Source: Alloascoidea africana (Eukaryota > Ascomycota > Alloascoideomycetes > Alloascoideales > Alloascoideaceae). Taken from it: DNA of 64,000 nucleotides. The notes under the pieces were generated by a model. It had not been told where the DNA came from. It worked only from the letters and a program-made list of their open reading frames with translations, and made no database searches. Both the position numbers and the translations under genes were made by a program. The DNA lies in contig JAKTTT010000031.1 in the NCBI GenBank assembly GCA_030581615.1, forward strand, positions 186,001 through 250,000. The letters are read 5' to 3'. Positions 11,701-23,900 of this stretch are shown here, one piece after another. Numbering within the stretch: the stretch's first letter is position 1; each line of letters starts with the position of its first letter.

Positions 11701-14509
11701 GCTCTCCTATTGGACGGTCTTATAGAAAGTCGGCAATTGAGAAACCGTGCGCGGCTAGGCGCGGCTAGTGGGAGCTTGAAAGACACTACCTGCATCTCTT
11801 TGGCCATCATTCCTTTGAGTGCTTAAGCTCAGCTACTAACATCCTAGCTGAAGGATAATTCTTTTGTTGTCTCGGACTTTAAATAAGGTGCAGCATTTTT
11901 CTCATGACTTCCGAGATCTCCAGAAGATCGCAGGCTTGCAGTTCAAGGATCCCTGGATCAAAATTTGAGGGTTGCAGCATGGGTATCGGGAAGTTACCTT
12001 TGCCTTGGAGAGTGTAGGTGACATTATTTCCCAATTTGGCAATAAATATTGTGAGCTGGTCAACTTTGGATGTGATGTCAATCCCTTTTGTACGTCAATG
12101 ACTTCAATTGAAACAAAACACAACCCTATTTCGGAAAAAACACTGACTTGTTGCATTCGAATATTTCCCATAATTGGAAGTTTCGGAAATTTTGAAACAG
12201 AGGACTCAGTGCTGCCAAGCTCAGGACTTTGGTGCAAATAGTTAAGAAACATTGCTTGTTCTTGTCACTCAAACTGTGATGTTTTAACTTAGATGAATTC
12301 GGATTATTTAAAAACAACAACATGATTTACCAGGATTGCAGTAACAGATTTCCAATATCTATTCGGCCGCAATAAAACTATGGTTCTCCAAGGGTCTCTC
12401 CCGCCAAAGCTTTTTGCGCAGGGGAAAACGATATCCAGCAGTATACTTCTTTTCAAAGCCGTAAAAACCTTAGATAATTTTTTTCTTCCATTCTTCTAAA
12501 GTTTCTTGGAGATGAATCTTTAATCGGTTCCGACAAGTAGCTGAATTAAAGTTTGATTTTTGATTATGGGTGAAACAATGGAAAGGTTTCCATTGAAGCG
12601 CTTTCTTTGAAAAAATATCTAATACTTGGCCATTAATTATTCAAATACTGCTAATAAAGTACCGTAACTGTTATCTTGTACACTGGTAAACAACGCCAGT
12701 GCTCAGCGAAACCTCGTTTAGTTTTGGACTAAATGAAGCAAGAAGAGTAGGGTAGACTAAAGAGTGTTAAAATAGAAAAATAACATTCTGCAGGTGTGTA
12801 TGGCCTTACATGGTATTGTTTCAATCCAACAAATAGTGAACTCATATTTTGCTATCACTCCGCATTTTTCAACTTTACCAGCAAACTCTCAGCATAGTTG
12901 TTCGGAGATGTACGAACAATCAAAGAAGAGAATTTTTCACAAATTATAGGCTAATACATATTTGCTTAATTCATTTCTCACGCCAGGTCTTGCCTTATAC
13001 GTAACTATAGCTGTTGAGAGCACCATGTATAATACAAGAAGTTGCCTTAAAACAAGTAAATGAACTCATAATATATGGAGCCTTTTCAAAAATTAAGCTC
13101 AAGAATGGGAGAGCATTGGTGGTTGCATCCCAGGAACAAGTCTATCTTACTTACGCTCAAGGTGACAATTATCCGGTTTGAAGATTCTAAAGATCGCGTT
13201 TCATATTCAGTAGACCACAAAAGATATAACACGGCCTGGTTTTGAATCGGGGACTTGAAAGTTGGTGGAAATGGAAGAGCCATAAAGCTACTCCAAAACT
13301 CCGGTGGTTGAGTTACAAGCCAGTTTTTGCCTCTTATTAATCGCAACATGGGTCTTCTAGAATAGTAGAAAACGTTTAAGGAATAAATATCTAATAAATA
13401 ACAGTTGTATTAAGGATAGATATAAATCTTATGCTTTTTTACCAAAGATAATACTTGCTGGTTTACAATCAGAGGATACTTAAATTTAGCTAAATGCCTC
13501 CAGGTTTAATGCCTTGTGTTAACAGAAGCTTCGACATATAACCGAAAGAGCTTGGCATGCGATAGCTCATAGGTCAGCATGATGAAAAGAACCTTTTACA
13601 ACTCCCCAAGTAAGCGAGGGAATAATTGAATGTTTTGATTTTTTTTTTCATTTTCACAATGAAATTATGATGATTTAGACATCCAACTGCAGAAGTTTTG
13701 TTGACAACCCTTGAATAGCATTCCGCAGCATTCTTTTGCTCTAGGGCTTTGATCAGACAATATTTGAAGTAGTTGTAATGATTAATTCATCAGATGCCCA
13801 TAAACATGCGAGTGGCTGTTAATTAACAGTTTTCCCCGAAAAGAGGCATTTCCAAATAAAAAAAAGACTTGACTGAAGCAGGAAAAATTGGTCCTTTAAT
13901 CGTCTACATCTAGATAAATACACAAAGCAAAATGCTGGGCATTTACCCCAAACGGCTGCGTAGTCTCAGGGACTAACAACTCTTCTCACCTTGACATTTT
14001 TCTAATTATGCACATTCTTCAACACAAGCAATTGAATATTTAATTTTTTGTTTACCGACCTTTCAGTTCCATTGCAATAAGTTTTATTATCATGAAATTG
14101 AACTCGTACTATTTGAAAGATTTCATTTTTTTCAAGTTATCCTACGAACATGTCTCCTGTCAAACTCTGATTTGCATGTAGCTTGGCGTTTCTAGAAGCA
14201 TTACAGGTAACATAAAACAAGGATTAGAAGAGTTTCTATTAACAATAGCTCATGTAACAAGATAATTATAATCGTATGACCCGAAGTATTCCTTGAGTGT
14301 GTTTGTATTATAGAGTTTTGAGAGCCATGGGTTTATGCGAGCCGGAGCTTAGCGCAGGGATGCTTTCGGTAGAGTCAATATACACTTCTTCCTGCCATCA
14401 CGTTTCATTTTCTTTGACTATCGGGTCATGGCTTCGCGAGATAAAGACTATAAGTTAAAAGCGTTTTCTCCAAGTTTTTCAAAAGCCTCTTCCACTATTC
14501 TGATCAATT
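8793..14509. other. 5.7-kb gene-free left flank of the mating-type gene
   Basis: AT-rich sequence with only short frames on both strands (none above 116 codons) and no recognised domain, tRNA, LTR or inverted repeat. Several of the short frames sit on the minus strand (9.2-10.3 kb and 11.4-13.3 kb). Their translations are protein-like to the eye but match no family I know. It may be decayed idiomorph or regulatory DNA. A short promoter for ASA1 must lie next to 8793 and that of MATalpha1 next to 14509. Confidence 0.5.
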
Positions 14510-15526
14510 ATGCGGGAAAAAATTACAAGAGATCTTCAAAGAAGTGGCCTAGTTTCTACATTTAGATGCCTCCACAAACCAGATATCCCACCACCTTCTC
14601 CGGATTTACAAAGCTTTCTAAACAAGATATCAATTCTTCATAGCAATTCAGATAGAAGCCATATTAGAAAGAGAAAAAGGAAGAAGAAGCCCACTTCTCC
14701 TTGCAAGCCAAGAAGAATCAATGGATTTCTAGCATTCAGATCTTTTTATTCTCGAAACATAAAACATCCAATTCCACAATGGGAACTCTCAAGCACATTC
14801 GCCAGACTCTGGGCAGTGGAGCCAAATCAACATGTTTGGGAACGATATGCTGAGGAGTACAACACGCTTGGGAACGACAAGCCTTTGTTTCCAGACTGGT
14901 TGGCAGCTTCTAATCCACCTGATAGAGAACTGGTAAAAACACCCCAAACAAGTACTAGTTCTGTCTCTGATCTCTCCTCTCCTACTAAGACATCGGTATC
15001 CGCCAGCTCCCCAGATACTCCTTACACGGATTGTTTTATAAATCCACTTCAAGATGGCTTTATGGCCTTACAAGACTTTACGAATGCCTTCGACATAAAC
15101 GCTTCCAATGTGGAGCCAAATCAACTCAAGCCAAGTAAAAGCCAGGTTTACTACCCGAGTTCTTACGAATTATCTGTCGAGGATGTTATGTATCCAGACT
15201 CTGCTTTATGCGCCGATCTGAAAAATGAGCTCACTTCACTTTCAATGGATCCACGCCAATATATACAAGACTTTGAGTATGAAGCCTTTTTACCTGGTCG
15301 AAATTCTATTCAACCTCCTCCACCTCCCGCACCCCTACCTGAGTTCAACACCTTCCGAGGCAATAGCACACGGAGCTCTAGGATATCTCGTGATATAATA
15401 TTCCCAGATAGTCCTTTATTTCCTTATTATTTCTGCGATTTCTTGCCAGGCAGTGACGATCGAAAAGAACGTGCCTCGGAAGCCACTCTTTTTAAACTCG
15501 AGCAGGATCCTTGGATAACTAACTAA
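14510..15526 (+). CDS. MATalpha1: Mating-type protein alpha1 (alpha-box transcription factor)
   Basis: 338 residues, one exon. Residues about 66-131 form an alpha-box: a basic run RKRKRKKK leads into RRINGFLAFRSFYS, then WELSSTFARLW, HVWERYAEEYN and FPDWL. The alpha-box is an HMG-like DNA-binding fold restricted to fungal alpha1 proteins, which activate alpha-specific genes together with Mcm1. The remaining 200 residues are Ser/Pro/Asp-rich with PPPPPAPLPE and are likely activating. The protein is longer than S. cerevisiae alpha1 (175). A TATAAG motif lies at 14449-14454. SLA2, the usual neighbour of MAT loci, lies about 5.4 kb downstream, convergent, with a retroelement in between. No a-type HMG gene and no second alpha gene were found, so the strain is probably haploid alpha at this locus. 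Confidence 0.92.
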   Translation: MREKITRDLQRSGLVSTFRCLHKPDIPPPSPDLQSFLNKISILHSNSDRSHIRKRKRKKKPTSPCKPRRINGFLAFRSFYSRNIKHPIPQWELSSTFARLWAVEPNQHVWERYAEEYNTLGNDKPLFPDWLAASNPPDRELVKTPQTSTSSVSDLSSPTKTSVSASSPDTPYTDCFINPLQDGFMALQDFTNAFDINASNVEPNQLKPSKSQVYYPSSYELSVEDVMYPDSALCADLKNELTSLSMDPRQYIQDFEYEAFLPGRNSIQPPPPPAPLPEFNTFRGNSTRSSRISRDIIFPDSPLFPYYFCDFLPGSDDRKERASEATLFKLEQDPWITN

Positions 15527-15853
15527 CGGGAAAGTTTCTTCTGAGCTTACACTCATCGGTAACGATGTTTCTTCGTTCTGCTTTTTTTCTCCGTGTTGGC
15601 ATTATTTTTGTTATTTTATTATGTTGGGATAAATAGTCTTAGCGTTTGTGGAATGTCTTTCGCGATTTTGTTTTTTGGAGGCTGTTTCTCCTCCAAATGT
15701 AAGATAGTTGTGTTTGTTGATTTGTCACGTTAAAGAGGCCAAACTGTATCGATAACCCAAGTATAGAGCTCTTATGAGCTGCAAATAAATCTAATAGGAT
15801 TGGTCTGTGTATGACTACCTAGACGTGCAGCGCGGCTGCTGCCAATGTGAGAG
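15527..15853. other. MATalpha1 3' flank
   Basis: T-rich sequence after the stop, then unique sequence up to the target duplication of the Ty3-like element. It should hold the MATalpha1 terminator. Nothing else is seen. Confidence 0.5.
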
Positions 15854-15858
15854 TATGG

Positions 15859-16003
15859 CGTTGGGATACGGATGTCCCTGCCTCAAGGCATCCCAGTTTC
15901 AGCCGAGGCATTTCTCTATTTAAATAGCCTAGTTCTTACATAACAATAGAGGATCCTCAAGAAAGTGTGTGAGTCGTGAACATATAATTCTCGAACCCTT
16001 ACA
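15859..16003 (+). repeat. Left LTR of the Ty3/Gypsy element
   Basis: About 145 bp, similar to 18785-18931 over its whole length and ending in ACA. A short copy of the LTR end is repeated just inside it. The flanking TATGG duplication defines its outer edge. Confidence 0.85.
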
Positions 16004-18784
16004 TGTACATCTTCCCCGAACCCTTACATGGAGGTCGTTCCTCGTGTCTTTTAATCCTATACAGTTCTTCTACATTTCTATCTCTCCTCTTATTCTCCGA
16101 TCAATCACTCTCATGTCTAAGGTCAAATCAGAACATTCAGAAGAACCATCGTCTGGCGACAGCACGGCCCTAACCCGACCTTGGACCTGGCCACCTTTGT
16201 GCGACTCGCCACGCTTGCCAAGCGCCAAGACAGAAGGGCGGCCAAGCTCGACCTGCATTACAAAAGGCTCGGCGACTGGACCGTTTTCCAAAGCCGTCCA
16301 GCCGTCCATACCAAGCTTCACAGGTATTTGCAGTCCATCTCCTGGTCTGCAGAACACCTGTACGAGGCGCTATACGATGATGCTTTAGACGATGCCACGC
16401 GTGCCTTCTGTGATGAATACCAGGACATGGTCATGGTACGAAAAAGACCAACAAAAACCGCCGACCAAACCAGGCCATTCGTATTCAGCAGGCCACATAG
16501 CCAAGCATCGATGTACATACCACCTGAAGTAGTAATGAAGCTTCTGAGTCCGCCTACCCTCGGGTGTTCGCGAATCGAGACCGCCCATTTTGTAGACGAG
16601 TTGTTTTTATCTTTGCCGAATGCACGAGGCCATCCCGCCTCTTGCTGAATTGACACGGGATCGGATGCTCTATGGCACCGTTCGACGCATGGTGCCCCGA
16701 AACGGTTAGATGTGATTCTCCTCCAATGCCTGACAGGAAGGAGCGCCAGGTGCTTGAATCGAACTGAGGACCCCTATAGCCCAGTTTTTCTCATAACTGG
16801 AGAACTTTTTGGATCTGTACTCCACGGGCCTAAAACTCTTTCCGTCGTCCTGCAGCAGTGCAGCGCCGACTCCGACGTCGGACGCGACCGTCATAATTTT
16901 AATTCGGGCGTCGGGTGCAAGGAGATATCATGTCCCACCCAATGCACTTTTGGCTGTGTGAAAACGCATTTCTCCATGTTGACAACCAACTTGTTAGCGC
17001 CCAACGTGGAGAAAATGCGTTGTAGGTGCCTGAGATGATCGGCAAGAGGGCTGGAGAACATCAAGCAATCATCCATGCAGATGCGTGAAAATTCTCTGCA
17101 GGGCAGTAGTATATCCTGAAAAAAACGGAAAAGACCTGTGGCCCGTTTCTGATCCCGAAAGAAACAACTTCGGCATGGGTTCGGAAAGTCGTCAGAAGGA
17201 CACTCTCGTCCGTCAATCTCAGCTGATGGTAACCTGATCTAAGAGCCAGCACAGAGAAGATCGTGCCTTGAACGCCTGCAGCTAATTGCCTGAAATTGGG
17301 CATCGTAGGAGTGGCCGGGACAGTATTGGCTTTCAAGTTCCGATAACCCAAAGCCATCCGTAGACTGCCAGATGCCTTCCGAACGGTGTTCGGAACTGCA
17401 TAATGTGGATATGCAGACCTGCAGATGAATTTCCGTTTCAAAAGCGACTTGACTTCTGCTTCAATAAACCCTCGTTTTTCGAGAGAGAATTCTGGGAGTG
17501 GGCGGTTTCCTTTCCAAACAGGCGCACTTACTAATTGGATAGCATGGCCATGGATAGGCTTAGGGGGAAGTGAAAAGGAAGCGTCGAAGAGCGACCTCAA
17601 CTGCCACTTGATCAAGTTTGTGACAGCCTGGGGAAGCTCTTGGGAAATAGTTACTGAGACTGCAACCACTAACAAAGACTTTCGAATATTTATCTTAAAC
17701 GGAAATTGTGATTTGCGAGAACGAATAAGGAGCGTAACGTCATGATCGTCAAGGAAAATCCAATCCGACGACAGCAGTGGCACCGGCGGCTAAATTGAGC
17801 GTCGTAACATAGAAAGTGATCTGATACTCTCGTCCGTTGACGATCACAGAGGAGTGCGACTGTTTTTCGAGAACAATGGTAGAGAATTTACCGAATCGGA
17901 TGTGAATCATCTGTCCTGTAGTTTCTACTGGAAACCCGTTTGTCGCAGCGAATGTCGCGTCCAGGAGGGACGCGGGTACACCGATCGATTGAAACTTACC
18001 TCCGGTGCTTACGTCCATACAAATGAGCAATGGTTACAAGCACTACCAGTGGGCGAGTTTATTTACAATTCAAGTGCACCCTCAGCACTGGACAACAAGT
18101 CGCCCTTCTTGATCGACTTGGGGTACGTCCTAACTAAGCCCGTCGATTTTGTTTTCCCAAATACAATTACCCAACACGATGACGAACTCTTGGGAACGAC
18201 ACTGGCGGACAAACTCAACCGCCTCGGAAGTGCTGCAAAAACGGCACTGGTCTTAGCTCAGGCTGCGAGCAAAAAGCATTTCGACTGAGCAAAACCTCAC
18301 CCTACAATCAGGGTTGGACAGGAAGTTTACATTGTGGCAGAGGATTTCGGATCCTATCCCGACGCAAAAACGAGAGTCTTGTCGCCCAAGTTGCGACCCA
18401 AGTACTTTGGTCCCTTTAAAGTGCTCCGAGTACTCGACGCATTGAAACTAGAACTCGAGCTCCCAGGTCAATCCAAAATGAGCCCAATCTTTCACCTCTC
18501 ACAAGTTGGAGCGAAACCAGAGGTCCCCAGCTCCTTAACCGCTGGACTTTCCCGTCTAAGCTTTTACACGATATGCCGATGGTTCCGTGCTGGTGGAAAT
18601 TACGAAAATTTCACAACACAGAGCACGAAAACGAGGACTCGCTTATCAAGTTCGCTACATGGACGGATCCACGGATTGGGTCCCGCGATCTCTACTTATG
18701 CGCACCGCCAAGGACATGGTGGATACCTATGAGAAGGACCACCCTCGTTAATAGTGTACATCCCAGATCCACACTACGGGGGGA

Positions 18785-18931
18785 TGTTAGGATCCAGATG
18801 TCCCTGCCTCACGGCATCCCGGTTTCAGCTGAGGCATTCCTCTAGATTAACAGCCTAGTTCCTATATAGCAATAGAGGAATAATCAAGAAAGTGTGTGAA
18901 TCGTGAACATATAGTTCCCCGAACCCTCACA
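18785..18931 (+). repeat. Right LTR of the Ty3/Gypsy element
   Basis: About 147 bp, starts TGTTAGG and ends CTCACA (TG...CA termini), followed directly by TATGG, the duplicated target. About 20 differences from the left copy. Confidence 0.87.
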
Positions 18932-18936
18932 TATGG

Positions 18937-20966
18937 GGAAGATTTAAAGGTTTTTATAGTAACCGACAAAAGGTTTTGCTCAACGCAGAGTACCACACAA
19001 ACAGCACATACAAAATCTTCTGTAATGTTACACAGAATTATGTAGTATGTTTGAGTTAGATGTTTTGCGTTGCTAAGATATGAGAGTCTGAAAAGCTCTA
19101 AAGTTTTGGCACTCTCGGAGCACTCTAATTTTCTACAGCGTGGCCGAACCTCTGTCCGATAGAGGATTCTCAACGGTTCGGCCTCTAATTCTGAACCGAC
19201 ATAGATTTACAAATATAGGAATGGAATCATTTGCTACTTTTTCAATATTTATGTTCTTGAGACACAACTACGACAGCTTCCGAATCTTCGTATTTATAAA
19301 CTTAAACTAAAATCAATAAAGAACCAAGTTCAGGTTGAATTTTCACAGTATGACCTGAGTTGTGATTGACAAGCTACAGATCATTTTTGTGACTTCAAGA
19401 TCATGCTTCAAAGGTTAGGGCACTACCTCGGTACTATTTAAGCATGATAGCAATACCGACACTCCAAATTGGGAGTTGGTTCTCATGAAAAAAGTAGAAG
19501 ATATCTGGGGAAGATAGGGACTACTGATTGACAGAATGTGGGGTTCCGGATGAGAGTATAGGTACTAGCTATGTATGGAGAGTGGGATAGAGTGAACTCC
19601 AAAGTTTAAACGGTAAACGGCAGGTCAATCACTACTTTAAACCACGAATCATTTGATATGCTCTCAACATGTGATGAATCGGACCCTGCTTACCTCTTAC
19701 TACCTGTAAAGAAGCTTATTCTTGGGAAAACTAGTAACTTATTTTTGTTTCACAGATTAGAAGCAGATGATGGGAATGTGATAAAAACTTGGAGATAGAT
19801 GACTCTGGCAAACTTTTACCGAGTACTCTAACCCTAAGCTGCTCATACATGGTCTCAATTAAAGTTTATCCGTGAATAACCGCGTGTAGCCGGCCCTGTG
19901 CAGCCAGCTGTGTGCAGCCGTGCGTTTTCTAGGTTTCTTTTTATGCTTATCTCTCATGCCACCTAACTGGGGGTCGGTTACCTGTATCTCACAGAATGAA
20001 TAGATCGTGCTTTTCACCACCGAAGCTTTGGTCACACATCTACGTTTCGCTGGAATAAAAAGTTTAATGTCTTTTGTTTAGTCACAAACGAGAATTCAGT
20101 AAGTTGTTCTTATTGTGCGATAGCTGAGAGGAAGAAACTTTTCTTTTTCTTTCGGGCCAAAGAGCAAAATAAAAAGGCTGCTTTTTTAGCACTCGATATC
20201 TACCCCATTTTTTGAAGATCCTTCAATCGGATAGGAAGATAAATGCTATCATGAAAAAGCAAACTTTCTATTCCTTGTAGGATATGTTAGAGGACCGACT
20301 TCGGCTTTTTTAAAGAACAAAAGCATCCGCCTGCTTAAAAATTCCACTTCAAAAGTAGTTTTTTTCAATTTTTATGCCATAGCCTACTCGCGGTCAAGTC
20401 GTCTATATACCCGACGATTCAAACGCTTAGAAGCCTGACAAGTATGAAAGAAAACGTAACAGTAAAGTCTGATTGTAGTCCAAAATACTGCTATTCTTAA
20501 AATCTTCTTTTCCAGAACTTGAAAATTGAGAACTAAACTACTTGCACACTTTTCTAATGCCATATTCCATTTATTCAACCAATCTTTTTTTTAATTCTCC
20601 ATAATTCCAATCTTTCCTGCACTACGATTCTCTTTCCAGGATCTCAATTCCCCACCGTCAACAGTTTGGAGCTTTCAATAGCAAAAAAGAAGCCAATAAG
20701 CTGATATTTCCAAATGTAATCTTAATCGGAGACTGTGCCCCAAAGATACAATCATACTAACAATGCTTTGCAACAAGATTTTTTGAAGAACATAAACCTC
20801 TCTTCGAAATCAGTACAATTTTAGTGTAAACACCATTCTTGAAGATTGGAGCTTGACGGGCATACACACTGAACCCTCTTTTGGCGACGTAAATCCATCA
20901 AAACACGACAAAAAAAAAACAAATAGGCTTTATTATTAATACTTAACGACTTAATTGGCATATGGT
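18937..20966. other. Gene-free 2-kb region between the retroelement and SLA2
   Basis: AT-rich with no convincing gene. It contains a compound hairpin at 19142-19183 and short GC-rich repeats of GTGCAGCC type near 19.89 kb. The proximal end should hold the SLA2 3' untranslated region. Confidence 0.5.
19142..19183. repeat. Compound inverted repeat (nested hairpin)
   Basis: Outer arms GGCCGAACC and GGTTCGGCC (9 bp, perfect) enclose an inner pair CCTCT and AGAGG. It lies about 210 bp beyond the right LTR. Its function is unknown. Confidence 0.55.
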
Positions 20967-23900
20967 TTAAGATGATTCTTCATCTGAATCATCTATGTAA
21001 CTATACTTTCTGATTTCTCCTAGCCTCTTTCTCGCGGCATTCAACGAGTTCTCGAGTTTCAAGATCTCCACTTGTTGTTCCATCTCAGTTGTCTTTAGCT
21101 GATGGGGAGCATATGTTGAATAGTCAATCTCCTGCTCCTTGGTATGACGTTTAGAAATGATGTCTTGCACTTGGTTAACCAAAGACCGGCACGCGGAGGT
21201 AACAGCTTTACTGGCAGATTCCAAGCGGTCTTGTGTCTTTGACATGAATGTAGCCTTGACTCTGGAAGCTGCAACCAACTGGGCTGTAGAGGCAGCAACT
21301 TCATTGGATGCCACGATCAACTGCTCTGGAGTGTTTTTCGCACCAAGGACACCATCTGCAGTTTCGATCAGAATGTTTGTGGATGCGGCTACAGCCTTAG
21401 CAGCTGAAATCAAACCTTCAGTCCACCTGTTATGGGTCTTGTAGAAAGCAGTTCTCGAGTTTGTGCCTTTGCCCTGCGCAACAATTTCTCTTTGAGAATC
21501 TGTAGCAGCTTTAATCAACAACGCAATTGCATTTGTAACTGCAATGGCAGCTGCCAAGATGGCCTTGTTGATCTTCATGTCAAACTCGGAAATGGTAGGA
21601 TCTCTAGGCTTATCCAAGAGAAGTGTTAGACGCTCGCTTGCAGCCGCAATAGCTTCGGCAGCCTGTTCCATTTCTCTGTCAACCAAATCGCCCAAATCTC
21701 CATTTCCTAAAGCAATCGCATTGGTACGAGGAACCAACTTCTCCGCAAGCTGAGACAGCTCCAATAGTTTTTGCTGAACATCAATGTTTCCGTTAATGAC
21801 TCTATCATTCTTTTCCTCAATGTTCAATCTTTCAAGTTTACTAGAAAGAAGGCTGTTGAAAAATTCTTCGGCTACCTGTGCAGCGCTACGTGCCGAGGCA
21901 ACAATGTTTTCTGCAGCAACGTCTGATCTCGCGAGCCTGATGACACCCTTTGCGTCTAACACAACATCAGACACAGAAGTGGAGAAAGTTGAGGCTGCGC
22001 TAATGATTGCAGAATGATCTCCATTAGGACCATCTGCGATAAAGTCGTTGAAACTTGTGGCAAAATCAGTTGCAGAAGAAGATGCCTTTTCAACAACGGA
22101 TAGGAGGTATTCAGGGGACGTGTTTTGATTTCCAGCTTGCATAGGGGAGTCCAATTCAAACAAAGCATCCTGAATCCGCTTCGCACTACTGATAAGAATT
22201 GCATCTACAATACTGTTCAGCTTTCCGAGATGTTCTAGAATAAGTTGGTCAATTTGCTCGTCCAAAGTCTCTTGCATGATCTCTAGCTCATCTTCCTTTT
22301 CTTGCAATTTCAATTCAATGTCCTCATCCACAGTCCGCTTGCCGGCATTATCTGCCAATTGTCTCTCCAAATCCTCAACCTCTCTCTTGTGTTGCTTTAG
22401 AATCATGGATAGATTCGAATTCTGAGACCGCTCCGAACTGTCTAGCTTCTCCTGGAGCAGTCTAACCTCCCGTTCCAACTTTTCCACCTCTGAGCGAGAA
22501 CTTCCTCTTGCCTTGTCCAGATCATATCTCGCACGATCTCGTTCTCTGATCAAATCTGCAAGTTCCAGGTTCTTTGTCTTCAAGTCGCGTTCTGCCTTTT
22601 CCCGTTTTTCAATCGCCTCTTGTGCAGATGCCGCCTTTTGTTGCAAGTGCTTGTACTTGGTCAAGAAATCGAGATGCTCCTGTCTTAATTGGGAGTACAG
22701 CTTTGCAAGCGCCTCATACTTGGATTTCCAAAGTTTAATCTGTTCCTGAAGAGTCTTGATCAGCTCGTCCTTAGATACAATTTGTTGGCTTGTATTTGCA
22801 TTGACTTGAGCAAGCTCGGTTTCCAGTGCCTTGACACGTTGGTCGTACTGTTGCAACAACAATTGGTCCTTATCAAATTGGCCTCTCAAGTTGAGAATAT
22901 CACGTTCCAACTCAGCTACTCTTCCTTGTGCTTGTTGTTGTAGTTGGTCTCTGAGTAATTGTTCCTGTGCCAACCTCTGTGCTTCAGCCTGTTGCCTTTG
23001 TTGTTCTTCAAATTGTTGTTGTTGTTGGACAGCGAGCTGTTGCTGTCTCATGAACTCCGCTTCTCTCTCTTCCTGAAGCCTCTTTTGCTCCAGTTCGTAC
23101 TGCTCCTGAGCTTGATCACCATTAGACCAAAAATCGGTGACAGGAGTAGGGTCCATTGACCGATCCGGAACAGGAGTAGGTTGCGGCGAGGGACTAGGCG
23201 GGTTTTCCTGGGGTCTTTTGGGGAGATTTGGGGCATTTCCATCATCCTCTCCGAAAAGATCAGGAGGGTCAGGGGAAAGTCTTGGAATAGCAATTAGAGA
23301 GGTGAGGTATCTTAAAGATTGGCAATCGCTATAGAAGCCCACCAGTCTTATGTGCTGGGCCCCGTATCTGCTCCTCAGTGGCTCTAGAGCTTCATCAGAA
23401 CCAGTACTACTATGCATTGCTCGCAACATGCTGGTACAAAACTTGTAGATTCCATAACTCTCGTGAATAAGGGGAACAAGAGCGGAAATCTTGCACTCAC
23501 TTGCTCTTGTATGACTTATGCTTGCAAAAATCAGCTTTTGGAAATCGTCTATTGAGTCTTGCAAAGCCATCAGGTCCAAAATCACCTCGTAGCCTTCATT
23601 CGGATCACTGATTGATCTCAAGCTAACGTACTCCTCGTATTCAAAGGTTCCGTTAAATGCCGGGTGAATCTTGTGAAAGTGCAATTTTTGAAGTAGAAAC
23701 CGGTCATATTCTCTTATGAGCCGGCCATAGCCCTTGAAACCATCTCCGTGAATTGTTCTGCTGAAGGATTCAATGTATCCGATGTTCCGCTGTGCCTCTA
23801 CTAGAGACACAGGATGGCCTTCCTGCAAAACTTTGTGGATTGTGATCAATGCTTTGAATGACTGTACCTCGTCAGACTGGATTGGCTGGATTTTCAGAGC

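Larger units (their letters stand above)
15859..18931 (+). mobile_element. Decayed Ty3/Gypsy LTR element between MATalpha1 and SLA2
   Basis: Bounded by two related repeats of about 146 bp in direct orientation (15859-16003 and 18785-18931, about 86 per cent identical by eye). It is flanked by the same 5-bp sequence TATGG (15854-15858 and 18932-18936), as expected for a Ty3/Gypsy insertion. Parts recognised: a gag-like segment on + around 16.1-16.65 kb; protease, reverse transcriptase and RNase H segments on - between about 16.7 and 18.03 kb; and the end of integrase with a C-terminal tail on + at about 18.0-18.7 kb. The pol block therefore lies opposite to gag and integrase, so the interior has been rearranged or is composite. 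The element is broken, with numerous interruptions, and is of moderate age judging from LTR divergence. Confidence 0.88.

Noticed and set aside
11902-12252. 116-codon minus frame in the MAT left flank
   Set aside because: It overlaps an 89-codon plus frame, has no recognised domain and is within chance length for AT-rich DNA.
13086-13349. 87-codon minus frame in the MAT left flank
   Set aside because: It reads plausibly but no family is known and no neighbouring exons were found; left as unsupported.
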